A DNA stretch of 35,703 nucleotides from an uncultured Actinomycetes bacterium (lineage in GTDB: Bacteria; Actinomycetota; Acidimicrobiia; Acidimicrobiales; RAAP-2). The position numbers and the translations under genes are program-made. The stretch is from the NCBI GenBank assembly GCA_903860915.1, contig CAIOSJ010000009.1, positions 1 to 35,703 of the forward strand. Reading direction: 5' to 3'. Below, piece after piece: positions 1-8,102 of this stretch (within the stretch, counting starts at the first letter, position 1; each line of letters opens with the position of its first letter). The notes below the pieces were generated by a model, which was not told the DNA's origin, did no database searches, and saw nothing but the letters and a program-made list of their open reading frames with translations.

Positions 1-138
1 GCTCGCCTGGAAATGCGCGTAGCGCTGGAGACTTTTATCAAGCGTTACCCCAGCTTCACCCTCGATGATCCTGAGGCGGTGACCTGGGCTCCCGGCCAGG
101 TCCGTGGACCGCGTCATCTGCCGATCAGAGTTCGTTAG
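1..138 (+). CDS. Cytochrome P450, C-terminal fragment (cut by window edge)
   Basis: Only the last 45 codons are visible, open from base 1 in frame 1 and ending in TAG. The peptide (LEMRVALETFIKRYPSF, then WAPGQVRGPRHLPIRV) matches almost residue for residue the C-terminus of the complete P450 at 18290-19501 (RMELRIAIEEFIARYPRF, WSPGQVRGVRHLPVRV). It therefore covers the region just after the haem-binding cysteine loop: the L helix and the terminal beta strands. The heme loop itself lies outside the window. It is most likely a bacterial class I P450 of the same subfamily. The substrate cannot be told. It converges on the aminopeptidase gene, whose stop is 28 bases downstream. Confidence 0.85.
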   Translation, partial: ARLEMRVALETFIKRYPSFTLDDPEAVTWAPGQVRGPRHLPIRVR

Positions 139-166
139 GGGTAATGGGCGCCGAGCCCGCCACTGT

Positions 167-1660
167 TTAGCTCAGACGTAGTTGCGTGACCCCATCGGCC
201 CAGACGCGACGCATCCACTCTTGGACTTCGTCGGCTTGACGGGGCAGACCAGCCGAGAGGTTGACGGGACCACCAGCCGTGACCAAAATATCATCTTCGA
301 TACGCACCCCAAGTCCGCGGTACTCCTCCGGTACGGTGAGGTCGTTGGCCTGGAAGTAGAGGCCGGGCTCCACCGTCAACACGTAGCCCTCGGCGAGTTC
401 ACCCAGCAGCACGTTGTTGCGAGCGTTGGCGCAGTCGTGGACGTCGATTCCCAACATGTGGCTAACGCCGTGCAGGGTGTAGCGACGGTGCAATTGTCGA
501 TCCCGTCGTAGAGCCTCGTCGGGGGAAACCGCCACTATTCCTAGATCGCAGAGACCTTCGACCAAGATGCGCGTCGCCGCGATACTGGGATCCATGAAGG
601 ACGCGCCCACGGTGCAGGCGGCGATACCCGCTTCTTGAGCGGCGTAGACGATGTCGTAAATCCGTCGCTGGGCGGGGGAGAAAAGCCCGTTAATCGGCAG
701 TGTCCGGGTGACGTCGGCGGTGTAGAGGGTGTGACATTCAACCCCCGCGTCCAAGAGCAACATGTCGCCCCGGCGTACCACGCCATCATTTCGCGTCCAG
801 TGCAGAATGGTCGCGTGCGAGCCACTGGCCGCGATGGTGTCGTAGCCAACGTCGTTGCCCTCAACGCGAGCGCGCAGATTAAAAACGCCCTCAATGACGC
901 GCTCCCCACGCCCTTCGGCTTCCGGGAGGGCGCGCACCACATCGTTGAAGGCCGTCACGGTGTGGTCGACTGCTAGTTGGAGTTGCGAGACTTCATACTC
1001 GTCCTTCGTCAGGCGCAGTTCACTAAGAAATTCTTCGAGGCTGTGATCGAGTTCGTTGGCGGGGACCAGATCGTCGACGCTGCTGTCGAATCCGCGAACG
1101 ACCAGAACCTGCGCGGCGTCGAGAGAGCTGATGACGGCGGGAAGGTCCTCAATGGATCTGGTGGCAATGGCGTTATAGATCGCGGTTTCCGCTACGCCTC
1201 GGCGTGGTCCCACCCACAACTCACCGTATTTTGAATCAGTAAAGAAGCCGTGGGTGTGGTGGTCGCGACGATCTGCGACGTAGAGCGTTGAGTGCGGACC
1301 GGTAGCCGACGGGCTGATGACGAGTACGGCGTCCGACTCGAAACATGCAGTGAGGTAGTAAAAATCTGTACCGGGCCGGAAGCGAAAATCTGTGTCATTG
1401 GCGCGAACTTTGGCTTTCCCGGTAGGGATGACCAGCGTGGCCCCGGGGAACTGCGCCGCGGTTTTCTCACGTCGCAGGGAACAGAATGGTGCGGCGGGAT
1501 GAACGGAATTGTCCAGCGGAGCCACGTCCCAGTTGCTCGTCATGTGCTCAAACAGATTCCGGGGGCAGGGAGGTCGGTGCGGCCCGACCCATACCCAGTG
1601 TTCCGAAATCGGATTCTCAGCGGATACATCGGGTTCAGGAATGGAAAAATTGTCAGTCAC
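167..1660 (-). CDS. pepP: Xaa-Pro aminopeptidase (peptidase family M24B)
   Basis: The 497-residue protein has the AMP_N domain in the N-terminal third (VIPTGKAKVRANDTDFRFRPGTDFYYLTACFE) followed by a pita-bread M24 catalytic domain. Dinuclear metal ligands are visible: two Asp in LLLDAGVECHTLYTADVTRT, His in LHGVSHMLGIDVHD, Glu in LTVEPGLYF and Glu in VRIEDDILVT. It would remove an N-terminal residue preceding proline from peptides in the cytoplasm. Length fits the long actinobacterial PepP type. The GTG start at 1660 is supported by a TAAATT box 6 nt upstream, a pattern seen at several other genes here, and by the lack of a Shine-Dalgarno sequence. A later Met at residue 40 is a possible alternative. 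It is divergent from the enoyl-CoA isomerase gene, 74 bp apart. Confidence 0.93.
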   Translation of the reverse strand: MTDNFSIPEPDVSAENPISEHWVWVGPHRPPCPRNLFEHMTSNWDVAPLDNSVHPAAPFCSLRREKTAAQFPGATLVIPTGKAKVRANDTDFRFRPGTDFYYLTACFESDAVLVISPSATGPHSTLYVADRRDHHTHGFFTDSKYGELWVGPRRGVAETAIYNAIATRSIEDLPAVISSLDAAQVLVVRGFDSSVDDLVPANELDHSLEEFLSELRLTKDEYEVSQLQLAVDHTVTAFNDVVRALPEAEGRGERVIEGVFNLRARVEGNDVGYDTIAASGSHATILHWTRNDGVVRRGDMLLLDAGVECHTLYTADVTRTLPINGLFSPAQRRIYDIVYAAQEAGIAACTVGASFMDPSIAATRILVEGLCDLGIVAVSPDEALRRDRQLHRRYTLHGVSHMLGIDVHDCANARNNVLLGELAEGYVLTVEPGLYFQANDLTVPEEYRGLGVRIEDDILVTAGGPVNLSAGLPRQADEVQEWMRRVWADGVTQLRLS

Positions 1661-1666
1661 CTTTGC

Positions 1667-1672
1667 AATTTA
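1667..1672 (-). promoter_or_regulatory. Probable -10 box of a leaderless transcript (pepP)
   Basis: TAAATT on the minus strand lies exactly 6 nt before the GTG start of the aminopeptidase, and no Shine-Dalgarno sequence is present. The arrangement TAnnnT-N6-start is repeated at six other genes in this window. No convincing -35 box was seen. Confidence 0.45.
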
Positions 1673-1722
1673 CTCGTGGGACGCGCACGACCCGTTACAC
1701 CCTGAGCTTTTTACGGGCTGAC

Positions 1723-1728
1723 TAGGCT
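1723..1728 (+). promoter_or_regulatory. Probable -10 box of a leaderless transcript
   Basis: TAGGCT lies 6 nt before the ATG at 1735, with no Shine-Dalgarno sequence between. It fixes the start of the first enoyl-CoA isomerase-like gene and suggests its mRNA begins at or next to the ATG. No clear -35 box is visible. Confidence 0.5.
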
Positions 1729-1734
1729 CACGCC

Positions 1735-2403
1735 ATGGACATTTCACTTCGCTTTGAGGATTCCGTCGGCATCATTACTTGGAACGATGGGGAGAATCGG
1801 ATTAACCCCGACTCGATGGCGCGCATGCACGAGATCTTCGATGAACTCGATACGGTGACTGGTCCCCTGGCACTCGTATGGACGGGAACCGGGAAGTTCT
1901 TTTCGAACGGTCTCGACCTAGAGAGGTTTGCAGCGGAGCCACACATCTTGGGACCGACCACGAAGGAACTCGACCGCCTGTTTGGTCGAATCATTTCCTT
2001 CCCGGCCTACACGGTGGCGGCCGTGAACGGCCACGCTTTCGCGGGTGGAGCGATGCTCACCTGCACCACTGACTACCGCGTGATGAGAGAAGACCGGGGC
2101 TTTTGGTGTCTCAACGAAGCTGAATTGGGCCTCCCCCTCACCGAAACTATGGCGGCGGTAGTTCTGGCTCGCCTCCCGAAGGCCACGGCGCTCGAAGCAA
2201 TGAATACGGCCCGTCGATATTCAGCGCTGGAAGCAGTCGCTGCGGGAATTATTGAAGCTACGGCCTCCGAATCCGAGGTTCTCACCCGGGCGATTGAAGT
2301 GGCCGCGCACGTTGCGACGAAGGACCGAAAGGTCATAGCCATTCATAAGAAAATGGTCTTTGGCGAGTTAGCCGAAAAATTAAAGATTTCCTCTGAGCGC
2401 TAG
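1735..2403 (+). CDS. Enoyl-CoA hydratase/isomerase family protein, copy 1 (delta3-delta2-enoyl-CoA isomerase-like)
   Basis: The 222-residue crotonase-fold protein contains KFFSNGLDLERF and AAVNGHAFAGGAMLTCTTDYRVMREDRGFWCLNEAELGLPL, which form the CoA-binding and oxyanion-hole segments. The Glu in LNEAELGLP sits where the catalytic acid of peroxisomal/plant-type delta3-delta2-enoyl-CoA isomerases (ECI) is found. Shortness (222 against about 260 residues for typical hydratases) also fits the ECI group, which shifts double bonds during oxidation of unsaturated fatty acids. The exact substrate is inferred from family resemblance only. A paralog of identical length follows 39 bp downstream on the same strand, and each has its own apparent -10 box, so they may be separately transcribed. 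Confidence 0.85.
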   Translation: MDISLRFEDSVGIITWNDGENRINPDSMARMHEIFDELDTVTGPLALVWTGTGKFFSNGLDLERFAAEPHILGPTTKELDRLFGRIISFPAYTVAAVNGHAFAGGAMLTCTTDYRVMREDRGFWCLNEAELGLPLTETMAAVVLARLPKATALEAMNTARRYSALEAVAAGIIEATASESEVLTRAIEVAAHVATKDRKVIAIHKKMVFGELAEKLKISSER

Positions 2404-2430
2404 AGGCTGAGCCCTAGGGGCCAAGAATCG

Positions 2431-2436
2431 TATGCT
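2431..2436 (+). promoter_or_regulatory. Probable -10 box of a leaderless transcript
   Basis: TATGCT lies 6 nt before the ATG at 2443. No Shine-Dalgarno sequence is present in the 39-bp gap after the upstream paralog. This suggests that copy 2 has its own promoter despite the tandem arrangement. Confidence 0.5.
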
Positions 2437-2442
2437 CAAGAT

Positions 2443-3111
2443 ATGAATATCGCACTGACGTACGTAGACAATGTTGCAGTCCTCACTTGGGATGAAGGCG
2501 AAAATAGGATTAACTACGATTCGCTAGCTCGATTGAATGAAATTTTTGATGAACTCGAAAATGTCGAAGGCCCCCTGTCGATTGTTCTCGTGGGTGTCGG
2601 AAAGTTCTTTTCCAACGGGCTCGACCTGCAGCGATTTGGTCACAACGTCGAGGAGCTGACCGAAACCCTTCGCCAATTAGCGGTGCTGCTGGGTCGTATT
2701 CTGGTGTTTCCTCGCTACACCGTGGCGGCGCTCAACGGCCATACTTTTGCTGGTGGCGCACTCATCTCAATTGCTTTTGACTACCGCGTGATGCGCGAGG
2801 ATCGGGGCTTTTGGGCAATGAACGAGGTCGACCTCGGCATGACGATTCCTCACGCGCTCATGAAGCTGCTGGCGATCAAGCTGCCTCGAACCACGATGGC
2901 GAATGCCGTAATTACGGGCCAGCGTTACGACGCCGCCAGTGGTATCGCGGCCGAAGTGGTTCACGTTTCGGCGAGTGAGGGAGATCTACTGAACGTTGCG
3001 ATTGAACGAGCGCAGGCCATGGCGGCTAAGAATTCATATTCCATTGCTGATTCGAAGATGCAGCTCTTCGGAGCGGTGGCCCGCGAACTGGGCTACACCC
3101 CTAAGAAATGA
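2443..3111 (+). CDS. Enoyl-CoA hydratase/isomerase family protein, copy 2
   Basis: The 222-residue paralog of the preceding gene matches it through the whole length, most strongly in the N-terminal third (GENRIN, EIFDEL, GKFFSNGLDL) and in FAGGA and DYRVMREDRGFW. The putative catalytic Glu is kept in MNEVDLGMT, but the following Leu-Pro of copy 1 is Met-Thr here and the C-terminal half differs much more, which suggests a shifted substrate preference. The likely role is isomerisation or hydration of enoyl-CoA thioesters in lipid catabolism. Same length, same order of motifs and adjacency point to tandem duplication. Transcription ends at the strong hairpin immediately downstream. Confidence 0.85.
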   Translation: MNIALTYVDNVAVLTWDEGENRINYDSLARLNEIFDELENVEGPLSIVLVGVGKFFSNGLDLQRFGHNVEELTETLRQLAVLLGRILVFPRYTVAALNGHTFAGGALISIAFDYRVMREDRGFWAMNEVDLGMTIPHALMKLLAIKLPRTTMANAVITGQRYDAASGIAAEVVHVSASEGDLLNVAIERAQAMAAKNSYSIADSKMQLFGAVARELGYTPKK

Positions 3112-3121
3112 CGCCGTAAAC

Positions 3122-3159
3122 AACAAAGGGCCCGTCGGTTTCCCGACGGGCCCTTTGTT
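3122..3159. terminator. Strong bidirectional intrinsic terminator
   Basis: A perfect 17-bp stem (left arm 3122-3138, right arm 3143-3159) has a 4-nt TTTC loop. The stem core is GGGCCCGTCGG and its base is AACAAA/TTTGTT, so each strand ends in a T-containing tract after the GC-rich stem. It sits exactly between the convergent stops of the second isomerase gene (3111) and the ABC substrate-binding protein gene (3172), and can serve both. Confidence 0.93.
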
Positions 3160-3171
3160 ATGCGGTACGAA

Positions 3172-4548
3172 CTAGTTCAGCCAGCTCGGCACAGCGGCAT
3201 TGACAAACGCCTTCTGCGTGATGGCGCCATTGGCCGCATCATTGGTCGAGTAGACCTTGCCGTCAATTTGTGTCGTATTCGTGTTGCTCACGATCTTGAC
3301 CAGCAATCCGCCACCCAGACCCTGGTGGTTCGTAGGCGAGTACTGCAAGGGTAGGACGGCCGGGGTCGCAAAGGCATTGCTGACTGCCGAGTGCTCCAGG
3401 GTGCTCACAGCGTTCGCCCGAGTCACGTTGCTGCCCATGGCCTTCAGCAGTTGCAGGAAGGTGACGGCCCAGCCGGCGCCGTACTGCATGTTGCCGCTCA
3501 GGATGGACTTAGACGTGAACTTGGGAAAGTCCGCCTTGTCGGCCAGAATAACCTTGGCGATCCACTTGTTCCACGCATTGGTGGTGTCCGTGGAGTAGGG
3601 GAAGAAGGTCATGGAGACCGCGTTCATCTCACCAGGGTTGGTCTTGCTCAGGTTGGCGTAGTTCACCGTCTGAGGGTCAGAACCCACACCCGAAATGACC
3701 CACTGAGGGTAGTAGCCAATCTTGGCGGCGTCCTTCAGAATCAAGGTCACGGCTGGCGGCACGGCATCAAGTACGACAATCTTGACGGCGTTAGCTTTCA
3801 GCGTTGCGAGAGTCGTCGGGAAACTGAGGTTGAACACTGCGTCGGTTGCCGGGTAGGCGAAGGAGTTCGTTCCACCCATGTTCGGGATGGAAAGTCCACC
3901 CCGCTGAAGTCCGAGCAGACCGTTGGCACCGAAGTCATCGTCTTGGCCAATGAAGCCCAGTTTTTTTCCGGCGAGCTTGCTCTTGATATAGTTCGCGAGA
4001 ATCTTGCCTTCGGCGATGTAGTCAGTCTGCCATCCAAAAAGGCCGCTGTAGTGCGACGGGTCATTCCAGTCGGTGGAACCGGAGTTCACGAACAACTGGG
4101 GAATGTGGTCACTATTCAGCAGCGAACGAACTGCGTCCTGGGTCGCGGTGCCGAGGGAACCGACGGTGGCGAAGAGACCTCCAGATGTGTTGATGAGTGC
4201 ATTGGTTTGCGCCACGGTCAAACTTCCTGATGTCTGCGGCTGAGCGCAACCGAGTGCCTGAATGTCGTAGCAGTCATCCTTGATGATGAAGTTGACCTTA
4301 CGACCGTTGACACCACCCTTGGCATTGATGTACTTAAAGACCGCGTTGGCCGTCTTGGCTACATCGGAGTATCCCGTCGAGGCGATACCCGACAACGGCA
4401 CCGTTGCACCGATGGTGATGGAAGTATTCGTCACACCATCGGTTCCCGTAGCACTTGCTGAACTACTCAGCGCTCCGATGCCTGCGAGACTTAGTGAAAG
4501 CGCAGAAGCCGCAATGATTGCGACTCCGCGGTGGGTTCTACGTAACAT
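3172..4548 (-). CDS. livJ: ABC transporter substrate-binding protein, branched-chain amino acid type (LivJ-like)
   Basis: The 458-residue secreted binding protein has an N-terminal basic stretch (MLRRTHRG), a hydrophobic segment and a likely signal-peptidase site after SSASA near residue 31. The mature part begins with TNTSITIGATVPLSGIASTGYSDVAKTANAVFKYINAKGGVNGRKV, the hallmark of periplasmic-binding-protein type I (Leu/Ile/Val family). It lacks a lipobox cysteine, so it is probably released or held by another means. The frame is open 22 codons further upstream, but AGGAGG at 4555-4560 with a 6-nt spacer selects the ATG at 4548. The permease and ATPase genes lie upstream on the same strand, 77 bp away. 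The ligand may be amino acids, amides, urea or aromatic acids; the sequence does not decide. Confidence 0.92.
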   Translation of the reverse strand: MLRRTHRGVAIIAASALSLSLAGIGALSSSASATGTDGVTNTSITIGATVPLSGIASTGYSDVAKTANAVFKYINAKGGVNGRKVNFIIKDDCYDIQALGCAQPQTSGSLTVAQTNALINTSGGLFATVGSLGTATQDAVRSLLNSDHIPQLFVNSGSTDWNDPSHYSGLFGWQTDYIAEGKILANYIKSKLAGKKLGFIGQDDDFGANGLLGLQRGGLSIPNMGGTNSFAYPATDAVFNLSFPTTLATLKANAVKIVVLDAVPPAVTLILKDAAKIGYYPQWVISGVGSDPQTVNYANLSKTNPGEMNAVSMTFFPYSTDTTNAWNKWIAKVILADKADFPKFTSKSILSGNMQYGAGWAVTFLQLLKAMGSNVTRANAVSTLEHSAVSNAFATPAVLPLQYSPTNHQGLGGGLLVKIVSNTNTTQIDGKVYSTNDAANGAITQKAFVNAAVPSWLN

Positions 4549-4554
4549 AAGTTG

Positions 4555-4560
4555 CCTCCT
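4555..4560 (-). promoter_or_regulatory. Shine-Dalgarno sequence deciding the livJ start
   Basis: AGGAGG on the minus strand stands 6 nt before the ATG at 4548. It is one of the strongest ribosome binding sites in the window. It excludes the longer open frame to 4614 and suggests high expression of the binding protein relative to the permease genes. Confidence 0.85.
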
Positions 4561-4625
4561 ATGGCTGTGTGAAACGTCGGCGAAATACCGGCCATTACTT
4601 AGCGTATCGCCCACGACGAGTTCCG

Positions 4626-5681
4626 TTACTCGGCCTCTTTGCGGGCGCGAAGGTGAGATATTTTCTTTAAAAGACCGGCCATTCCCTGCGGTGCAGTGAG
4701 CATGGTCACCACGAGAAGCAACCCGAAAATAATGCCCTGAGAGTTGCTGCCGAGATTGGAATATGGGTTGAGTCCAAAGAGTGCGTTCAACTTGGCTATC
4801 AAGGTGGACGCATAGGCCGCGAGGAGACCAGCCATCAGAGCTCCACTCAAGGTCCCAATGCCACCTAGGACTAGCAATGAGAGAATTTCGATGGACAGCG
4901 CAAGGCCAAAATTATCAGCTCGAGCGACACCAGAGAGTAGGGCCACGAGAGATCCGGCCAAGCCGGCGTACGCCGCTGAGATAACGAAGGCGCCGACGCG
5001 CACCCGACCTAGGTTGACGCCCATGAGTTCAGCGGCGACGTCATTGTCACGAACGAGTCGCATGGCGCGACCTGCGCGGCTGGCGAAGAGATTGCTCATG
5101 AAGTAGTAAGCCACGCCCGTTATGACGACGGAAACGGTGGCGGCCCAGCGATAGTTCGCGACAATGAAGTTCTGAGGATCTCCCGACAAGTTCGCAAACC
5201 ACGAAGGTGAACTCAGGTTGGCAAAGAAGAGCCCACCGGATCCACCGGTTAATTTCCCGAGAGACTGGATGAATGGCACCATGGCTGTTACAAAGGCCAG
5301 GGTCATGCCCGCGAGATAGGGACCCTTTAAACGAGTGGCGGGTATGCCGACAAGTAGTCCGGCAATGGCGCCGGTGAGGATCGACAAGAGGAGCGAAATA
5401 ATTATCGGGCTCGACTGGTGATGGTTGGCCCAAATACCGGTCGTAAAGGCCCCCACGGCCATGAATCCGGAGTTACCGATTGACACCTGGCCGCTCCAGC
5501 CGGTTAAGAGGGAGAGACCCAAGATGGCGATAGTCATGGCCCCAGCGTTGGCAATATAGGTGTCGCTTTGCGCGGAGACCAATAAGACGACGCAAATCGC
5601 AACCACGGTGCCGAGGAGGGCGAGGACTAGTCGCCCGAGGCTCGAGTATCGCAGACGGAGCAGAATCTGAGTGATTTTCAT
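4626..5681 (-). CDS. livM: Branched-chain amino acid-type ABC transporter permease LivM
   Basis: The 351-residue integral membrane protein starts MKITQILLRLRYSSLGRLVLALLGTVVAICVVLLV and has the LivM signature YIANAGAMTIAILGLSLLTGWSGQVSIGNSGFMAVGAFTTG, then the cytoplasmic coupling stretch FASRAGRAMRLVRDNDVAAELMGVNLGRVRVGAFVISAAYAGLAGSL and GGIGTLSGALMAG. It forms half of the membrane channel with LivH. The reading frame is open for 101 more codons upstream, but those overlap livH and encode no membrane sequence. The ATG at 5681 shares one base with the livH stop (TGATG), which indicates translational coupling. Confidence 0.95.
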   Translation of the reverse strand: MKITQILLRLRYSSLGRLVLALLGTVVAICVVLLVSAQSDTYIANAGAMTIAILGLSLLTGWSGQVSIGNSGFMAVGAFTTGIWANHHQSSPIIISLLLSILTGAIAGLLVGIPATRLKGPYLAGMTLAFVTAMVPFIQSLGKLTGGSGGLFFANLSSPSWFANLSGDPQNFIVANYRWAATVSVVITGVAYYFMSNLFASRAGRAMRLVRDNDVAAELMGVNLGRVRVGAFVISAAYAGLAGSLVALLSGVARADNFGLALSIEILSLLVLGGIGTLSGALMAGLLAAYASTLIAKLNALFGLNPYSNLGSNSQGIIFGLLLVVTMLTAPQGMAGLLKKISHLRARKEAE

Positions 5682-6577
5682 CACAAGCGCCTCGTAGTGT
5701 TTTTCGTGAAGATACCGGCGGGCCTCACCAGTTGCGACAGCACCAAAATCAAGACGGGGGTGAAGGCCACCCAGCTGGGTGAGAGATAATCTGCGACGAA
5801 GGTTTGAATGATGCCAATTAACAAACCGGCCAGAATGGCCCCTCCCGGACTTTCGAGGCCACCAATTGCGGCGGCGATAAATCCGAAGACGAAGAAGCCG
5901 TCCATATTGCTGGGGAAAAGACCTGATCCACTGGTCGCAATAATGATCGCCGCGAATGCACCCACAGCACTGGAAATAATCCATCCCAGGGTGAGCATCC
6001 TGCTTACGCGAACACCAAGTAGTCGTGATACCTCTGGGGCGAGGGCGGAGGCACGAAGTTGGAGTCCGATTTTTGTAAAGCGAAAGAGGGCGGCTACCCC
6101 GAGCATGAGGGTCAGGGCCGAGCCAATTTGAAAGAGACTGAAGGGTGACAGGTAGAGAGTCTTGGAGCCAAGGGTGAAATAGGTCTGCGACAGCGGGCTG
6201 GTGAGTTGGCGGGCCATCCCGCTCCAGATGGAACTGGCCCCCGACTCGAGAATTCCGAGAAAACCCACCATGACAACGATGGAATTAATTTCTGCTTTAC
6301 CGTAGAGCGGGCGAACGAGGACCCGCTCGGTGACGCCGCCGAGGAGCATGGCCGCTACGAGGGATATCAGCACGCAGACCCAGTAATTCAGGCCGTGCTC
6401 CAGCATGGTCATCCCACAAAACGCGGCGAACATGGCCATGGCCCCCTGGGCGAAATTCAGCACGTGGGTGGACTGCCAAATTAATACGAGGCTGAGCGCG
6501 ATGAGTCCAACGAGCACCCCCTGAGCGGCGCCGATCAAAATGTCGCTCACGATACGTGAGGTGAAAAAGGCACCCAT
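5681..6577 (-). CDS. livH: Branched-chain amino acid-type ABC transporter permease LivH
   Basis: The 298-residue membrane protein contains the family segment GAAQGVLVGLIALSLVLIWQSTHVLNFAQGAMAMFAAF at the N-terminus and the EAA-like coupling loop LQLRASALAPEVSRLLGVRVSRMLTLGWIISSAVGAFAA in the second half, then IAAAIGGLESPGGAILAGLLIGIIQ. About eight hydrophobic segments are visible, as expected. It pairs with LivM to form the translocation pore. Its ATG overlaps the livF stop by one base (TAATG), and its own stop overlaps the livM start, so it lies inside a tightly coupled operon. Confidence 0.95.
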   Translation of the reverse strand: MGAFFTSRIVSDILIGAAQGVLVGLIALSLVLIWQSTHVLNFAQGAMAMFAAFCGMTMLEHGLNYWVCVLISLVAAMLLGGVTERVLVRPLYGKAEINSIVVMVGFLGILESGASSIWSGMARQLTSPLSQTYFTLGSKTLYLSPFSLFQIGSALTLMLGVAALFRFTKIGLQLRASALAPEVSRLLGVRVSRMLTLGWIISSAVGAFAAIIIATSGSGLFPSNMDGFFVFGFIAAAIGGLESPGGAILAGLLIGIIQTFVADYLSPSWVAFTPVLILVLSQLVRPAGIFTKNTTRRL

Positions 6578-7281
6578 TACTGCACCAATCCCAGGTAGTA
6601 CTGGCGAAGTTGGTCGTCGCTGGCGACCTCGGCGGCGGAGCCATTCGCGACCACGCGACCCACGCTGAGAACGACAGCATCATCGGCGATCCGTAATGCG
6701 CCCTTGGCATTTTGCTCCACCAGGAGCACGGAAAGATTCTTCGTAGCGCAGAGTTCTCGAATGGTGGTCATGAGCTCGGCCGCGACCAGCGGCGCGAGAC
6801 CGAGGGACGGCTCATCGAGCAGTAGCAGACGCGGTTGGGCTATGAGCGCTCGAGCCATCGCGAGCATTTGCCGCTCGCCCCCGGAGAGAGTGGAAGCGTA
6901 TTGCTTACGACGTTCACCGAGGACCGGGAACTGTTGGTACTGCTCGTCGAGGCCCGCGGCGAGATCGATGTCAAAGGCCATGGCGCCGAGTCGCAGGTTT
7001 TCTTCCACGGTGAATTCAGCGATGACTCCGCGTCCTTCGGGCACGTGACCAACTCCGAGACGAGCGATGTCGTCGGTCGCTCTACCAATAAGTTCCACGC
7101 CTTCGATCACAATTGAGCCACTCGCCGGCTGCACGAGCCCAGAAATAGTTCTCAGCAAGGTGGTCTTGCCAGCTCCGTTGGCACCGAGTACAGCCGTAAT
7201 TCGACTGGGCATCGCGGTGAAGGTTACGTCGCGAATGGCCTCGATGGCGCCGTAGCGAACGGTGAGATTGGAAATTTGCAT
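6577..7281 (-). CDS. livF: ABC transporter ATP-binding protein LivF
   Basis: The 234-residue ATPase starts MQISNLTVRYGAIEAIRDVTF. It has Walker A GANGAGKTT near residues 33-41, signature LSGGERQMLAMARAL, Walker B RLLLLDEPSLGL and the switch His in VLLVEQNAK, here replaced by Gln as is usual in LivF. It energises uptake together with LivG at the cytoplasmic face. Both ends overlap neighbours by a single base (TAATG), which implies one polycistronic message with livG, livH and livM. Confidence 0.95.
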   Translation of the reverse strand: MQISNLTVRYGAIEAIRDVTFTAMPSRITAVLGANGAGKTTLLRTISGLVQPASGSIVIEGVELIGRATDDIARLGVGHVPEGRGVIAEFTVEENLRLGAMAFDIDLAAGLDEQYQQFPVLGERRKQYASTLSGGERQMLAMARALIAQPRLLLLDEPSLGLAPLVAAELMTTIRELCATKNLSVLLVEQNAKGALRIADDAVVLSVGRVVANGSAAEVASDDQLRQYYLGLVQ

Positions 7282-8057
7282 TACTGATCCACACCCAAAT
7301 AGGCGGCGAGCACGTCAGGATTGGCCCGTACTTCGTGCGGCGTACCGGTGGCTATGACCTGACCAAAATTCAAGACCACGAGTCGATCAACAAGGGGCAT
7401 GACGAAATCCATGTTGTGCTCGACGAGCAGTACCGCCATTGTTTCGCGCAACTGCGTGATGAGATTGGCGAATTCACTCAATTCGTTCTCGTCAAGCCCC
7501 GACGCGGGTTCATCGAGCAGCAGCAGGCTGGGATTGGTAACGAGGGAACGAGCAACGGACACTTTTTTTGCGATGCCGTAAGGAATGGCGCTGGGAAGTT
7601 GTGCGGCGAATTGACTAATTCCTAGACGGTCTAGTTGGGCCAAGGCGTCAGCGCGTAGTGAATGTTCGCTGCGCGCCGCGCTCCTCAGACCGAGCAGGCC
7701 AGCAACGACGCCTCCGTGCGCCCGACTTTGTCCACCGGCCATGACATTTTCGAGAACTGTCATGTGGTCAAAGAGTCCGACGCCTTGGAGGGTGCGCGCG
7801 ATACCAGCCCGCGCGAGTTGGTGGGGCTTGAGGGAGGTTTGACCGAGGGCCGGGTAGCTAACGGCTCCTTCATTGGGCGAGATGAAGCCACAGGCGACGT
7901 TAAATGCAGTGGTCTTGCCCGCCCCGTTCGGTCCGATGAGTCCAACAATTTCACCACTGTGCACGTCGAACGAGACATTTGACAATGCGTGAAGCCCACC
8001 AAAGCGAATGGAAATATTGTCGAGCTTGAGATGGGGTAGGGATGGGGATGTAGTCAC
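7281..8057 (-). CDS. livG: ABC transporter ATP-binding protein LivG
   Basis: The 258-residue ATPase has LKLDNISIRFGGLHALSNVSF, Walker A GPNGAGKTT, the LivG-specific long insert around QLARAGIARTLQGVGLFDHMTVLENVMAG, Walker B SLLLLDEPASGLDENE and the switch His in LLVEHNMDFVM. The ABC signature is written IPYGIAKKVSVARSL rather than the classical LSGGQ; variants of this kind are common in LivG. It is the first gene of the transporter operon. A GGAGG sequence 5 nt before the GTG at 8057 supports the start. It follows rmlA on the same strand by 45 bp, with no terminator seen between them. Confidence 0.94.
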   Translation of the reverse strand: MTTSPSLPHLKLDNISIRFGGLHALSNVSFDVHSGEIVGLIGPNGAGKTTAFNVACGFISPNEGAVSYPALGQTSLKPHQLARAGIARTLQGVGLFDHMTVLENVMAGGQSRAHGGVVAGLLGLRSAARSEHSLRADALAQLDRLGISQFAAQLPSAIPYGIAKKVSVARSLVTNPSLLLLDEPASGLDENELSEFANLITQLRETMAVLLVEHNMDFVMPLVDRLVVLNFGQVIATGTPHEVRANPDVLAAYLGVDQ

Positions 8058-8102
8058 AACACCTCCAAACTAGTCTGCGCAGAAACAGGGCTCTTCGTGA
8101 CC

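Noticed and set aside
3391..4230. Open frame of 279 codons on the plus strand
   Set aside because: It is antisense to the well-supported livJ gene and its translation (Val/Gly/Arg/His-rich, no motif) is a codon-bias shadow.
5682..5984. N-terminal extension of livM by 101 codons
   Set aside because: It overlaps livH in another frame, encodes no membrane-like sequence, and the TGATG junction at 5679-5683 gives a perfect start.
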